Shown: positions 19,263 through 27,734, counted from the first letter of the stretch. The stretch is 63,236 nucleotides of DNA from Candidatus Acetothermia bacterium JdFR-48 (GCA_002011425.1 MTNJ01000039.1:1-63236), one strand, 5' to 3'. Notes: generated from the letters alone by a model not told the origin. Numbers and translations: made by a program.

Positions 19263-19943
19263 ATGAAAACGATCCTTTTGGTGGAGGATGAACGCGAGAT
19301 TGCCCGCATGGTGCAGGCGTACCTCATGCGAGAAGGATACCGGGTTGAAGTGGCCTTCGATGGTGAGGAAGGGTGGCGACTTTACAAAGGTCTCGAGCCC
19401 GACCTGATCATCCTCGACCTCATGCTTCCCAAGCTCCACGGCCTGGAGCTAGCACGTAGGATCCGCCGGGAGTCGGACGTCCCCATCATCATGCTCACCG
19501 CCCTCTCCGAGGAAGCCGATCGGGTGGCGGGATTGGAGCTCGGGGCCGACGATTACGTGACGAAGCCCTTTTCATTGCGAGAGCTCGCGGCGAGGGTGCG
19601 GGCCGTGCTGCGCCGAGCGGAGGGGCTGCGGGAGCCGGAGAAGCTCACCTATGGGTCCCTCGAGATCGATCTCGCTTCTCGTGAGGTGCGGCTCGACGGA
19701 GAGCTCGTGGATCTCACCCCCATCGAGTTCGACCTCCTCGCACACCTCGCACGGCATCCGGGGAAAGTTTTCACGCGGCGTGAACTCCTTTCAGCGGTGC
19801 AGGAAAGATCCTACGCTTCCTTCCCTCGCACCATCGACTCCCATATCAAGAACCTCCGCCACAAAATAGAGCGAGACCCCAAGAACCCCGAGTTCATCCT
19901 CACCGTGCACGGGGTGGGCTATAAATTCCAGGCGGGCGGGTGA
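19263..19943 (+). CDS. OmpR-family response regulator
   Basis: This is a two-component transcription factor of 226 residues. The receiver domain has the acidic pair (LVEDERE), the phospho-acceptor Asp52 (LILDLMLPK), the conserved Thr in LTALSEE and Lys in VTKPFSLRELAARV. The C-terminal winged helix (about residues 128-224) ends with TVHGVGYKF. It is followed by its histidine kinase with a 4-nt overlap. Its targets are unknown; the two exported proteins and the membrane regulator nearby are candidates. Confidence 0.92.
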   Translation: MKTILLVEDEREIARMVQAYLMREGYRVEVAFDGEEGWRLYKGLEPDLIILDLMLPKLHGLELARRIRRESDVPIIMLTALSEEADRVAGLELGADDYVTKPFSLRELAARVRAVLRRAEGLREPEKLTYGSLEIDLASREVRLDGELVDLTPIEFDLLAHLARHPGKVFTRRELLSAVQERSYASFPRTIDSHIKNLRHKIERDPKNPEFILTVHGVGYKFQAGG

Positions 19944-21304
19944 GGAGGATGTCGTTCAGTTGGAAACTCGTGGGAGCTATGGTGGCCGTGGTGCTGGTGG
20001 CCGTGGGTGGAACCTATCTCTTCACCACTTGGGGGATCCACGAGCGCTTCGACCTTTATTTGGCCAAGACCCGTGAGGCCCATGCCAAGGAGGTGGCGGA
20101 ACTCCTCGGGGTCTTTTGGTCCAAGAACCGCTCTTGGGAGGGGGTCGAACGCTTTTTTACGCTCAAGTTCGTAATCGAATGGCCCGGCGGTGAACTCGTC
20201 CAAGCAAGCCCCATGAGTCTGTATGCCCTGGTGGACACCGAGGGGCGGGTGATTGCCTGCCAGAAAGGCCACGGTGTGCCGGGAGATCACCTTCCTCCTG
20301 AGCGCCTACGCTACAGCATCCCCGTGGAAGTGGACGGAAAAGTAGTGGGAGCCCTGGTTCCCCTTCGGGGGGAGCTCGGTCCTCTGGAGGCGGGGTTCCT
20401 GGAGTCGGTGCGGACCGCCTCTTTCGTGGGAATGGCGATCGGCGTGGCGGCCGCGGGGATCCTCGGAGCGATGCTCGCCTGGCAGCTCTCGTCTCCCCTG
20501 CGACGTTTGATAAAGGCTACTGAGAGGATAGCCGCGGGGGACCTGGCCCACCGAGTGCGGGTTCGCGCCCGGGACGAGCTCGGAAAACTAGCCCAGGCTT
20601 TCAACCGTATGGCTGAGGCCCTGCAACGATCGGAACGCGCACGTCGGAACCTGCTCGCCGACATCGCCCACGAGCTCCGCACCCCTCTCACCGTAATCCA
20701 GGGGAACCTCGAGGCTATGTTGGATGGAATTTTTCCCCTCACCCCGGAATCCCTTGCCCCGGTTTATGAAGAAACTCTGCAACTCGGGAAGTTGGTGGAG
20801 GACCTACGGGAGCTGACGCTGGCCGAGGCCGGGACTCTCCCACTAGAGCTTGAGGAGTTCGATTTAGGGGAACTCGTGGAGAGGGTCTGTGAGGCGATCC
20901 GCCCCGTGGCCACGGAGGAAGGCGTGGAGCTTGAAGTCGAGGTTCAACGGGGACTTCCGGTCGAGGCCGATCCGAAGAGGATTCGCCAGGTGCTGGGCAA
21001 TATTCTCGCGAACGCTATCCGTTACTCGCCTCCGGAAAGCACGATCGCTGTCTCCGTAAGGACAGAGGGAGCTGAAGCAGTTGTTTCGGTTCGGGACCAA
21101 GGGCCGGGGATAACGCCTGAGGACCTTCCGCACATCTTTGAGCGCTTCTATAAAGTGGACCGTTCGCGGAACGAGGAAGGTTCAGGTTTAGGCCTCGCCA
21201 TCGCCAAGGCTATCGTGGAGGCCCACGGCGGGAGGATTTGGGCGGAGAGCACGGTAGGGAAGGGGACGACGATCAGCTTTTCGCTCCCCATTAAGGGGTT
21301 CTAA
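19940..21304 (+). CDS. Sensor histidine kinase
   Basis: This is the membrane kinase partner of the preceding regulator, 454 residues. Order: TM1 (about 8-30), an extracytoplasmic sensor of about 130 residues, TM2 (about 161-182), a HAMP linker, the HisKA helix with His244 in DIAHELRTPLTV, and the ATPase domain with the N box (LGNILANAIRYSP), the G1 loop DQGPG and the G2 loop GSGLGLA. All key residues are intact. GTG 19940 overlaps the regulator stop; ATG 19949 is an alternative start. The sensor domain is not one I recognise. The stop overlaps the convergent gene by 4 nt. Confidence 0.92.
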   Translation: MRRMSFSWKLVGAMVAVVLVAVGGTYLFTTWGIHERFDLYLAKTREAHAKEVAELLGVFWSKNRSWEGVERFFTLKFVIEWPGGELVQASPMSLYALVDTEGRVIACQKGHGVPGDHLPPERLRYSIPVEVDGKVVGALVPLRGELGPLEAGFLESVRTASFVGMAIGVAAAGILGAMLAWQLSSPLRRLIKATERIAAGDLAHRVRVRARDELGKLAQAFNRMAEALQRSERARRNLLADIAHELRTPLTVIQGNLEAMLDGIFPLTPESLAPVYEETLQLGKLVEDLRELTLAEAGTLPLELEEFDLGELVERVCEAIRPVATEEGVELEVEVQRGLPVEADPKRIRQVLGNILANAIRYSPPESTIAVSVRTEGAEAVVSVRDQGPGITPEDLPHIFERFYKVDRSRNEEGSGLGLAIAKAIVEAHGGRIWAESTVGKGTTISFSLPIKGF

Positions 21305-21888
21305 GGACGTGGTCTCCCTGGAGCCCCGGGGCGTTGTGAGTACTCCAGGTGCCGCAGGAGCAGCCACACTCCTCCGAGGTAAGGGGTGTCCACTTCTACT
21401 CCCCAAGCAGTGTATAAGAAAGCAAAAGCCTTACGGAGGTGTTCCGATCCGGTGGCAACGTCGCTCCTACGGAGCGAGGCCAGGGTTTCTCCGAGGGCGA
21501 ATTCCAAGAAGGTGCGAACGTTGTTCAGGATAAGTAAGACGGCCCTCTTCTTTGTCGGTGGAATTGCCGGCGGTAAGACGACTCGGATGAGTTCGAGGCG
21601 CTGAAGCATGCCCGGGACCCGTGATTGCATGGGGGACTCGGCCACGAAATGTTCACCCTCCTCCCCCTCGATCAGGTTCACCACCTGTTGGGCATATAAG
21701 CGTTGATCCGCGGGGGTCGGAGCGTACACGGCCAGTGCGGCGTAATACATGGCAAGCCGTAGCTCCCGTGCAAGCGCCGCTACCTCTTCGGCGAGCTTGA
21801 TCTGTGGGCCCATTTCCGTAGGTTGCGCGAAAAGCGATAGACCATAAGCCAAGACGACCGCGACAAAAAGGAATCTTCTCATCTTCAC
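21301..21888 (-). CDS. Exported helical protein of unknown function
   Basis: A 195-residue protein with a signal peptide (MKMRRFLFVAVVLAYGLSLFA, cleavage after about residue 21). The mature part looks almost wholly helical (LAEEVAALARELRLAMYYAALAV; later NNVRTFLEFALGETLASLRR) and ends in a Pro/Arg-rich tail. I do not recognise the family. It sits 32 nt after the membrane winged-helix regulator gene on the same strand and so is probably co-transcribed with it; it may be the ligand, the target or a cell-envelope partner of that regulator. That link is inference. Confidence 0.7.
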   Translation of the reverse strand: MKMRRFLFVAVVLAYGLSLFAQPTEMGPQIKLAEEVAALARELRLAMYYAALAVYAPTPADQRLYAQQVVNLIEGEEGEHFVAESPMQSRVPGMLQRLELIRVVLPPAIPPTKKRAVLLILNNVRTFLEFALGETLASLRRSDVATGSEHLRKAFAFLYTAWGVEVDTPYLGGVWLLLRHLEYSQRPGAPGRPRP

Positions 21889-21920
21889 CTCACCTTAGCC
21901 GTTTCCCGATCGAAAGTACA

Positions 21921-22811
21921 TCAACAGCCGGTCAACCCTATCTCCTCGGGGGAGAGGAGCTTGTACCCGAAGCCGGGCACGGTGGCGATCAAGGCCTCCG
22001 CCCCTGGCATCACTTCCCCCAACCTCCGACGCAAGAGGTATACATACTGCTTCACGTCTTTAGAGTTCGCGTAGCGAGAATTAGGCCAAAGCTCCCGTAG
22101 GATCTCCCGGTCGGAGAAGACCCTCCCCGGCTCCCGCGCGAGGAGGACGAGGAGTGCGTACTGTTTCGGCGAGAGCTTCACCACTTTCCCACAGAGTCGG
22201 ACCTCCTTACTCCCTTCGTCGATCACCAGGCTCCCCACCTCGATTCGTTCCTGGCCCTTCTCCCGCGCGGCCACAGGTTTATTGTGGCCGAGATAAAAGG
22301 AAGCCCCCATGGAAGCAAAGCTAAGAGCGAAAAGGAGTCCGGAAAGAGCGGTCACCCACCACGCTCTCCCACTTTGAAATGGGACCTCGAGCCAGACACG
22401 TACGTAACTACTGCCGTTTCCGAAGGGATAGAACACCTCCAAGAAGGAGCCTTGACCCTCCTTGATGAGAGAAGCCTCGGGCTCGAGTGAGGAATTTTCC
22501 AGAGGGAGTGGGGAAATGTCGCCCCGGACCTCTCGGACCACCGTCCCCCCCTGCTGCACCACCTCCACGAAAACCGCGCTCCCGAGGAGCATGAACTTAG
22601 CTGCATTCTCGAGGGTTTCGAGCTCGCCATCTTCGAGCCAACCCGAGGCCGCCTCGGCAAAGGCGGCCACATAATCCAAGCTCCGCTCCCGAAAGGTCTC
22701 TACCTCGTCGGAGCCCGCTCTACCCAGGAAGGTCACAGCCAGAGCGCCACCGAGGAACAGGGCCCCGAGGACGTGGCCGAGAAGTCTCGCATTTTTCCTC
22801 CAAGCCTTCAC
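21921..22811 (-). CDS. Membrane-anchored winged-helix regulator, sensor first and DNA-binding domain last
   Basis: A 296-residue one-component regulator. Order: TM1 (about 10-30), an extracytoplasmic domain (about 31-148), TM2 (about 149-175), then an OmpR/PhoB-type winged helix (about 190-287; LSPKQYALLVLLAREPGRVF, SDREILRELWP, VYLLRRRLGE and a TVPGFGYKLLSPEE end). Classical ToxR/CadC proteins have the opposite order, with the DNA-binding domain N-terminal and the sensor C-terminal. This one looks like a histidine kinase in which the kinase core has been replaced by the output domain of a response regulator. No receiver or kinase residues are present. Likely targets are the divergent gene at 22984 and its own operon. 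Confidence 0.78.
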   Translation of the reverse strand: MKAWRKNARLLGHVLGALFLGGALAVTFLGRAGSDEVETFRERSLDYVAAFAEAASGWLEDGELETLENAAKFMLLGSAVFVEVVQQGGTVVREVRGDISPLPLENSSLEPEASLIKEGQGSFLEVFYPFGNGSSYVRVWLEVPFQSGRAWWVTALSGLLFALSFASMGASFYLGHNKPVAAREKGQERIEVGSLVIDEGSKEVRLCGKVVKLSPKQYALLVLLAREPGRVFSDREILRELWPNSRYANSKDVKQYVYLLRRRLGEVMPGAEALIATVPGFGYKLLSPEEIGLTGC

Positions 22812-22828
22812 CCCAAGGACAAAAGTAG

Positions 22829-22884
22829 GTCAAATGAGGATTCTCTACAAGGCCAATAGATTCAGTTTTGACACGTTTTTGACC
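22829..22884. promoter_or_regulatory. Candidate operator: direct repeats of TTTTGAC
   Basis: TTTTGAC occurs at 22866-22872 and again at 22877-22883, an 11-bp spacing typical of tandem OmpR-type winged-helix binding. A related half-site on the other strand (GTCAAA) is at 22829-22834. The segment lies between the divergent regulator and exported-protein genes. The TTGACA within the first repeat could also be a -35 element, but no good -10 follows. Confidence 0.4.
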
Positions 22885-22983
22885 ACACCGTTGATCTCCT
22901 CGAGGTTCATCCGCGACCGAGGGCCGGCTAACCTCGCCACACACGGCCGGGAAGTGGCCGAAAATCAAAAAGGAGGTAGAAAA

Positions 22984-23691
22984 ATGAGAATTTCCAGGAT
23001 CGCGAAGTTTGTGGCTGGAACGGCTATCGCGTTATCTCTGGCCCTGGTGGGACTCGCCGAGCCCATGGGCTCCGGAAAGGTACCGGCGGCTCCAGTGCCC
23101 GAAAAGCTCCCGGAACTCGTCAAGGCGATCGCCATCGAACTCACCGCTCTCTGGGACAAGATAGAAGGAATGCCTGCTCTTAAAGAAGCTCTGAAGATGC
23201 CCCTAGAGCTTGCCAAGGAGTCGCTGGAAGCCCTTAAGGAAATCGGAGAACCGGGCAAAGAGGCCCTCAAGGAGCTTATCGTACTGTCGTTGGCTCTCCA
23301 CCGTATCGAGGATGTATTCGAGCGGGGCATCGGCCAGCGATTGAGGACACGTATCCCCGGGATGGGCGGGCCGGAGCGCGATCGCATGGGACGCGGTCCC
23401 GCTGGAGGGCCGGGAATGTTCGCGGAGGTACGTAATTGGATCGAGGCCTACCTCAGAGGGGCCATGAGCGCCCTCTCCCCGGAGGAGGCCGCGAAGTTCC
23501 GCGGGATCATCGGGGGACTGATCAAGGGCTTGCGGGAAGAGTTCGCGCCCGAGCGTGGGCCCAAGGTCGGGCGGCCGGCTCCCGAGGCCGTAGAACTCGG
23601 TAAGCATATCCTCCGCATCAAAGCCCTGAGCGCGCGGCTTGACCTTTTCCTCATTCGCGCCATCAAGGCCGCCGAAGCTCCCACGGGCTGA
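22984..23691 (+). CDS. Exported helical protein with a Gly/Met/Arg-rich linker
   Basis: A 235-residue protein with a signal peptide (MRISRIAKFVAGTAIALSLA, cleavage near residue 25), two amphipathic helical regions (for example LPLELAKESLEALKE-like stretches near residues 60-95 and SPEEAAKFRGIIGGLIKGLREE) and a flexible middle rich in Gly, Met, Pro and Arg (GGPERDRMGRGPAGGPGMF). The start ATG 22984 has an excellent aaaggaggt. I do not recognise the family; the overall look recalls small periplasmic stress proteins such as CpxP/Spy, but no LTxxQ motif is present. It is divergent from the membrane regulator and ends at a strong terminator, so it is a single-gene unit. Confidence 0.72.
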   Translation: MRISRIAKFVAGTAIALSLALVGLAEPMGSGKVPAAPVPEKLPELVKAIAIELTALWDKIEGMPALKEALKMPLELAKESLEALKEIGEPGKEALKELIVLSLALHRIEDVFERGIGQRLRTRIPGMGGPERDRMGRGPAGGPGMFAEVRNWIEAYLRGAMSALSPEEAAKFRGIIGGLIKGLREEFAPERGPKVGRPAPEAVELGKHILRIKALSARLDLFLIRAIKAAEAPTG

Positions 23692-23716
23692 GGAAGGCGT
23701 CTCACATATCTTGCGA

Positions 23717-23741
23717 GGGGCCCATTCGGGCCCCTTTTTTT
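23717..23741 (+). terminator. Rho-independent terminator
   Basis: A perfect 7-bp G+C stem (GGGGCCC / GGGCCCC) with a four-base loop is followed by seven T residues, 25 nt after the stop of the exported helical protein. Confidence 0.9.
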
Positions 23742-23763
23742 GGCACATGGGAGGAGAGACTGT

Positions 23764-24294
23764 TCAGGATCCCCGCTTGTCCGCCGAGCTCAAAAGTCTG
23801 AGGATTTCTTGGGTGATTCGGTCGCGCTTGGTGGCTGTGAGGCGGAAGAAATGATCCACCCCGTGGCGAATACGGTAAGCGAGGCGGTGGCTGGAGTCGC
23901 GGTGCACGGTGATAAGCAAGTGCTTGTCGGACTCCAGCGCCCGTTCCACCGCCCGGATGAACCGTTCCGAGTTGAGCTCCATGGGGCCGACCTCATCCAC
24001 CACGATGAGATTGCATTCTCTCAGCGCCCGCTCGATGGCGGCAGCCCCGATTTCGTCCAAGTCCTTCAGATTTATGCGATAACGACCGAGCCTGGGCCCA
24101 CGCTCGAGGTGGATGTGGGCGAGTACTCCCTCCTTCCCCGTGAGAATGTCGTGGATTGAGAAGCCCACCCGGCGGCCGATCTTCCGGATCTCCTTCGTGA
24201 CCATGCCGCCGCACTTGAGGGGCACTCGCTCGATCACCTGCAGGACCAATGTCGTCTTTCCCACCCCGGGATGGCCGGTTACACCGATCTTCAC
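23764..24294 (-). CDS. THEP1-type nucleoside triphosphatase
   Basis: A 176-residue P-loop NTPase of the THEP1 family, found in thermophilic bacteria, archaea and animals. It shows the Walker A motif VTGHPGVGKTTLVLQV at the N-terminus, the family stretch GGMVTKEIRKIGRRVGFSI and the Walker B motif LIVVDEVGPMEL. The family hydrolyses nucleoside triphosphates in vitro; the cellular role is not settled. It stands alone between the terminator and a divergent gene. Confidence 0.9.
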   Translation of the reverse strand: MKIGVTGHPGVGKTTLVLQVIERVPLKCGGMVTKEIRKIGRRVGFSIHDILTGKEGVLAHIHLERGPRLGRYRINLKDLDEIGAAAIERALRECNLIVVDEVGPMELNSERFIRAVERALESDKHLLITVHRDSSHRLAYRIRHGVDHFFRLTATKRDRITQEILRLLSSADKRGS

Positions 24295-24324
24295 TTGATC
24301 ACCCCTCGGGAGAGATTCTATCTT
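24295..24324 (+). promoter_or_regulatory. Candidate promoter of the 24333 gene (leaderless)
   Basis: TTGATC (24295-24300) and TATCTT (24319-24324) are 18 nt apart, and the -10 is 8 nt from ATG 24333, the same geometry as at the acyl-CoA synthetase gene. Confidence 0.4.
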
Positions 24325-24332
24325 AGAGGCGA

Positions 24333-24884
24333 ATGAAAGGAGAGCTTTTGGGGCTCATCGAGCTCCACCGCCGCACCCATCCCGGCTTCGGCGTGGAAGA
24401 CCTGGCGAAGCTGATTTACCAGGGGGTCTTCGGCGCCGACCATCTCCTCTCCGACCGTGACCGTTTCGCACGGGAGTTCCTGGAGGAGTGGCGCTGGGTG
24501 AATGAACGTGATTTCCCGGACGAGCCTCTCTTCGAGCCTGTGGACCCGCGGGGTCGGATCTACCGCCTCAACATCAGACCAGCGAAGCGAAGGGGCGCGC
24601 CCCCCGAGGGACTCCTTGAGGTTCTCCTCGTCCAACCCCGCGTGGGGGCCGATCCCGCGGAATTTTGGAAGCGCTGGCGGATCGTGGTGGAGCTAGCCGA
24701 GGAAGGGTCCATCCCCTTCGTCCCGGCCCGCCTCAGGAGCTATGGGGAGATGCTCGCCGAGACCCACATCGTCCCGCGCCACTCCTCTACCTACCGGCGC
24801 GTGAACAAGCCCCACTACCGCCTCGTGAACGACTTCCGGGACGAAGTCCTCCGCAAGGACCTACGTACCCTGGGCATCCTGTGA
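24333..24884 (+). CDS. Conserved-looking cytoplasmic protein of unknown function
   Basis: A 183-residue soluble protein with no signal peptide or membrane segment. Visible features are GVEDLAKLIYQGVFGADHLLS near the N-terminus (split here only for reference), a YRLNIRPAKRRG stretch and the C-terminal IVPRHSSTYRRVNKPHYRLV, rich in His, Tyr and Arg. I cannot assign a family function. The ORF is supported by codon usage like its neighbours and by a promoter immediately upstream. Its 3' end overlaps the convergent MFS gene by 24 nt. Confidence 0.65.
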   Translation: MKGELLGLIELHRRTHPGFGVEDLAKLIYQGVFGADHLLSDRDRFAREFLEEWRWVNERDFPDEPLFEPVDPRGRIYRLNIRPAKRRGAPPEGLLEVLLVQPRVGADPAEFWKRWRIVVELAEEGSIPFVPARLRSYGEMLAETHIVPRHSSTYRRVNKPHYRLVNDFRDEVLRKDLRTLGIL

Positions 24885-26180
24885 GGGAACCTCCACCTCC
24901 TCGTAGATGGGTTTTGACTCGAGGAGGACGATGGGAAGGGCGATGAAGATGAGGGAGCCCGCGGCGATGAAGGCCGCTACATACCCCAACGTGTCGGAGA
25001 GGAATCCCCCGATAATCGCCCCGAGCACCGTGCTCAGGCCCATGAGGGCGTTATAGATCCCCATCGCCTCACCCTTGCTGCCCGCAGGGGCCAATCTGGA
25101 CACGATGGCCAACCCCGTGAGTTGGAAGAAGGCCCACGTGACCCCGGTGATGAGGAAGAAGAGGGGGACGAGCACTAGATGGAGTCCTGGAAGGACGGAG
25201 AGCAGCCCGAAAAGCGGGAAGACCATCGTCCGCACGAAGAGCGCTAGCCCCAGTACCGGTCGGTGGCCGAAGCGTAGGATCAACTGTCGCGCCCAATTGT
25301 AAGAGAAAGCGTTCATGCCGTTGTGGAGGATGTAGAGTGCGAAGACGAGGCCGTTTGGGATCCCGAGGACGGCCCGGAGGTATAGTGGCAGCGGGACGAA
25401 GAAGACGGAGAATCCGGTGGCGGCGAGCAGGGCCCCGTAGAAGTAAAGGGTGAGGTCCGGTCCGACCTTTGTCTTGCCCTGGAGGATGCGTAGGATCTGG
25501 AGGGGGCCGAGCCGGTAATAAATTCGTGCCGGGGCGTAGCGGAAGCGCTCCACGAGGAAGTTTCCCATGGCCACCATGGTCCCCAGGAAGGTGCGTTTGG
25601 GCCGGGGAATCTTGGGCTCGGACACGGTGAAGAGCGCGAGTGTACCGGCCCCGAGGCCGAGAAGTGCCGTAATGACCCCCAACGATCGCAACGACCATCC
25701 CTCTCCCAGGACTTTGGGGAGCACCCCCGTCCACAGGGCCCCGATCCCGAGCCCCACCATCCACCCGAGACCGGCATAGCGGTTGAACCGCCCGAGGCCA
25801 GCCTCCCAGTCGGCCTTGGGGTAGCTCTCCAGCACGAGGAGCGTTGCCACTGTGGCCTGGGACATCCAGAGGAAAGTGGCAAGGGCGTTGAGCCAGAAGA
25901 GCTCCGCGATCCTCCCGATGAACGGGAGGAAGAAGTAGAAGGTCCCGAAACCCCAGAAGCCCGTGATCACGAAGGTGCGGCGGAGCTTGAGCCTGTCGGC
26001 GGCCTTGCCCCAGATAATGCTTCCGAGGATCCCGGCGAGGCTCGCCGTGCTGGCCAGGGCCCCCACATCGGTGGCCGTGCCCCCGAGGTGGTAAGCGTAG
26101 AGGGGTATGAGGAGGGAGGCCGCGCCGCCGGCAGCGTTGGCGAGGAAGTATCCCCAGAGCCATCCCTCAACCTTTGCCAT
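24861..26180 (-). CDS. Major facilitator superfamily transporter
   Basis: A 439-residue integral membrane protein with about twelve hydrophobic segments. The MFS-type loop between TM2 and TM3 reads GSIIWGKAADRLKLRRTF, the usual G-x-x-x-D-R-x-G-R-R-like position, and a long central loop rich in Arg separates the halves. The start ATG 26180 overlaps the upstream sugar-isomerase-like gene by 14 nt. The substrate is unknown. The fused-looking context with a TIM-barrel epimerase and an SDR suggests a small metabolite or sugar, but this is only a guess. Confidence 0.85.
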   Translation of the reverse strand: MAKVEGWLWGYFLANAAGGAASLLIPLYAYHLGGTATDVGALASTASLAGILGSIIWGKAADRLKLRRTFVITGFWGFGTFYFFLPFIGRIAELFWLNALATFLWMSQATVATLLVLESYPKADWEAGLGRFNRYAGLGWMVGLGIGALWTGVLPKVLGEGWSLRSLGVITALLGLGAGTLALFTVSEPKIPRPKRTFLGTMVAMGNFLVERFRYAPARIYYRLGPLQILRILQGKTKVGPDLTLYFYGALLAATGFSVFFVPLPLYLRAVLGIPNGLVFALYILHNGMNAFSYNWARQLILRFGHRPVLGLALFVRTMVFPLFGLLSVLPGLHLVLVPLFFLITGVTWAFFQLTGLAIVSRLAPAGSKGEAMGIYNALMGLSTVLGAIIGGFLSDTLGYVAAFIAAGSLIFIALPIVLLESKPIYEEVEVPSQDAQGT

Positions 26181-26979
26181 TCGAGACCAACTCCACGGAT
26201 TCCACGAGCCCATCGGGATCCGGGACCTCCAGGATCACCGTCCCCCGGAACTTGAACTCCTCCAAGGCTACGATGCACCTCCTCCAGTCCAGGGTACCCT
26301 GGCCGAGCGGGAGATGCTCATCACCCCGGGCACGGTTATCGTGTAGATGTACGTGGAGGAGCTTCCCCTCGAGGGCCCGGGCGAATTCGGCTGGGTCGAA
26401 GCCCAAAGTATGGAGGTGACCGAAGTCGAGGCAGGCCCAAAGCCCGGGAAATTTCTCCAGGACTCCCACGTGCTCTTTCGGGGTGAGGATGAGGTCGCGG
26501 TTGGAACCCCGCTGTTTATTCTCGATGGCGAGTTTTACGCCCAATTTCTCGGCATGAGGAACGGCGATCCTCAGGTTCGAAATGAGGACATCCCACGCCT
26601 TTTCCAAAGCACCTGGGTCGTGACGATACTCGGAAGGGACGCGGCCCGGGTGAAAAACCACCACCTCGGCCCCGATGTCGGCCGCGAACTCCACCGCACC
26701 GAGCAGGTCTTTCAGCGCTGCGTCGGCGAGGAGAGGGTTCAAGCTCGCGAGGTTGGTGTCGTGGATGGAAGCGTGGACAGTGGGCCTGAGCCCGAGCGCC
26801 TCGAGCCGGTGGCGCAGCCTCTCCCGGGCGGTCCCGTCGAGCTCGGTCGGATGGGCGAGCCGGGGTTCCGCCCGGACCTCCACCGCGCCGAGCCCGAGCG
26901 TTGCAGCAAGCTCCAACCAGAAATCTAGGCCCCTCTCGGGGCCTAGGAACGCGGCCAGTCCTAGCCTTCTTCGCTCCAT
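26167..26979 (-). CDS. Sugar phosphate isomerase/epimerase-like TIM barrel
   Basis: A 270-residue protein of the xylose-isomerase-like/AP endonuclease 2 superfamily. Metal-ligand positions can be seen: VVVFHPGRVPSEYRHD, LAIENKQRGSNRDL (Glu), CLDFGHLHTLG (Asp/His), HVHLHDNRARGDEHLPLGQG and a C-terminal ILEVPDPDG (Glu). The start ATG 26979 overlaps the SDR gene stop. Members include sugar epimerases, hydroxypyruvate isomerase-like enzymes and endonuclease IV; the HLPLGQG motif is common in the sugar-type enzymes. The precise substrate is unknown. Confidence 0.82.
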   Translation of the reverse strand: MERRRLGLAAFLGPERGLDFWLELAATLGLGAVEVRAEPRLAHPTELDGTARERLRHRLEALGLRPTVHASIHDTNLASLNPLLADAALKDLLGAVEFAADIGAEVVVFHPGRVPSEYRHDPGALEKAWDVLISNLRIAVPHAEKLGVKLAIENKQRGSNRDLILTPKEHVGVLEKFPGLWACLDFGHLHTLGFDPAEFARALEGKLLHVHLHDNRARGDEHLPLGQGTLDWRRCIVALEEFKFRGTVILEVPDPDGLVESVELVSNGKG

Positions 26980-27716
26980 CAGCGCATATAGATCCCACCG
27001 TTCACGGAGATCGTCTCCCCGGTGATGTAGCTCGCCTCGTCCGAACACAGGAAGGCGATCACCGCAGCCACCTCCCTAGGGTCCGCAGCCCGGCCGAGCG
27101 GGATCTGCGATTTTATCCTCTGGCCGTTTCGGGCCAAGGCCTCCCGCGTCATATCGGTCACAGTGTAACCGGGGCAGACGGCGTTCACGGTGATCCCGTA
27201 GGGGGAGAGTTCCAGGGCCAGGGACTTCGTGAGCCCGATGAGTCCAGCCTTGGCGGAAGCGTAATGGGCACCGTGAGCCGAACCCCCGAGCGCCCGCAAA
27301 GAAGAGACGTTCACGATCCGCCCGAAGCCCGCCTCGCGCATGTAGGGGAAAGCGACCTGGGCAGCAACGAAGGGCGCAGTGAGGGCTACCTTGATCATCC
27401 GGTCCCAATCCTCCAACGAAAGCTCGGTGAACTTGGCGTGTTGGGAGTAACCGGCGTTGTTCACGAGGATGTGAAGTCCTCCCAGGGCTTCGGCGGCCTC
27501 CCGCACGAGGCGCCGTGCCTGTTCGGGATCCGCGAGGTCCACTTGGAAGACCGCCGCCTTCCGTCCCATACGCTCGATCTCGGCGGCCACCTCCTCGGCC
27601 CGCACCTTCTGGGTCCGATAGCTTATAGCCACATCACAGCCCATGGCCGCGAGCTTCAGAGCCGTGGCCGCGCCGATCCCCCTGGAACCCCCGGTAACGA
27701 GGGCGAAACGCTGCAT
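26979..27716 (-). CDS. Short-chain dehydrogenase/reductase (FabG-like)
   Basis: An NAD(P)-dependent oxidoreductase of 245 residues. It has the TGGSRGIGAATALKLA cofactor loop, NNAGYSQHAKF, the catalytic Ser in VSSLRALGG and the YASAKAG Tyr/Lys pair, ending with ETISVNGGIY. It resembles 3-oxoacyl-ACP reductase FabG, but no other fatty-acid genes are near. The adjoining TIM-barrel gene suggests sugar or polyol metabolism as an alternative. Confidence 0.9.
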   Translation of the reverse strand: MQRFALVTGGSRGIGAATALKLAAMGCDVAISYRTQKVRAEEVAAEIERMGRKAAVFQVDLADPEQARRLVREAAEALGGLHILVNNAGYSQHAKFTELSLEDWDRMIKVALTAPFVAAQVAFPYMREAGFGRIVNVSSLRALGGSAHGAHYASAKAGLIGLTKSLALELSPYGITVNAVCPGYTVTDMTREALARNGQRIKSQIPLGRAADPREVAAVIAFLCSDEASYITGETISVNGGIYMR

Positions 27717-27734
27717 CTCTACCTCCTGGATCTC

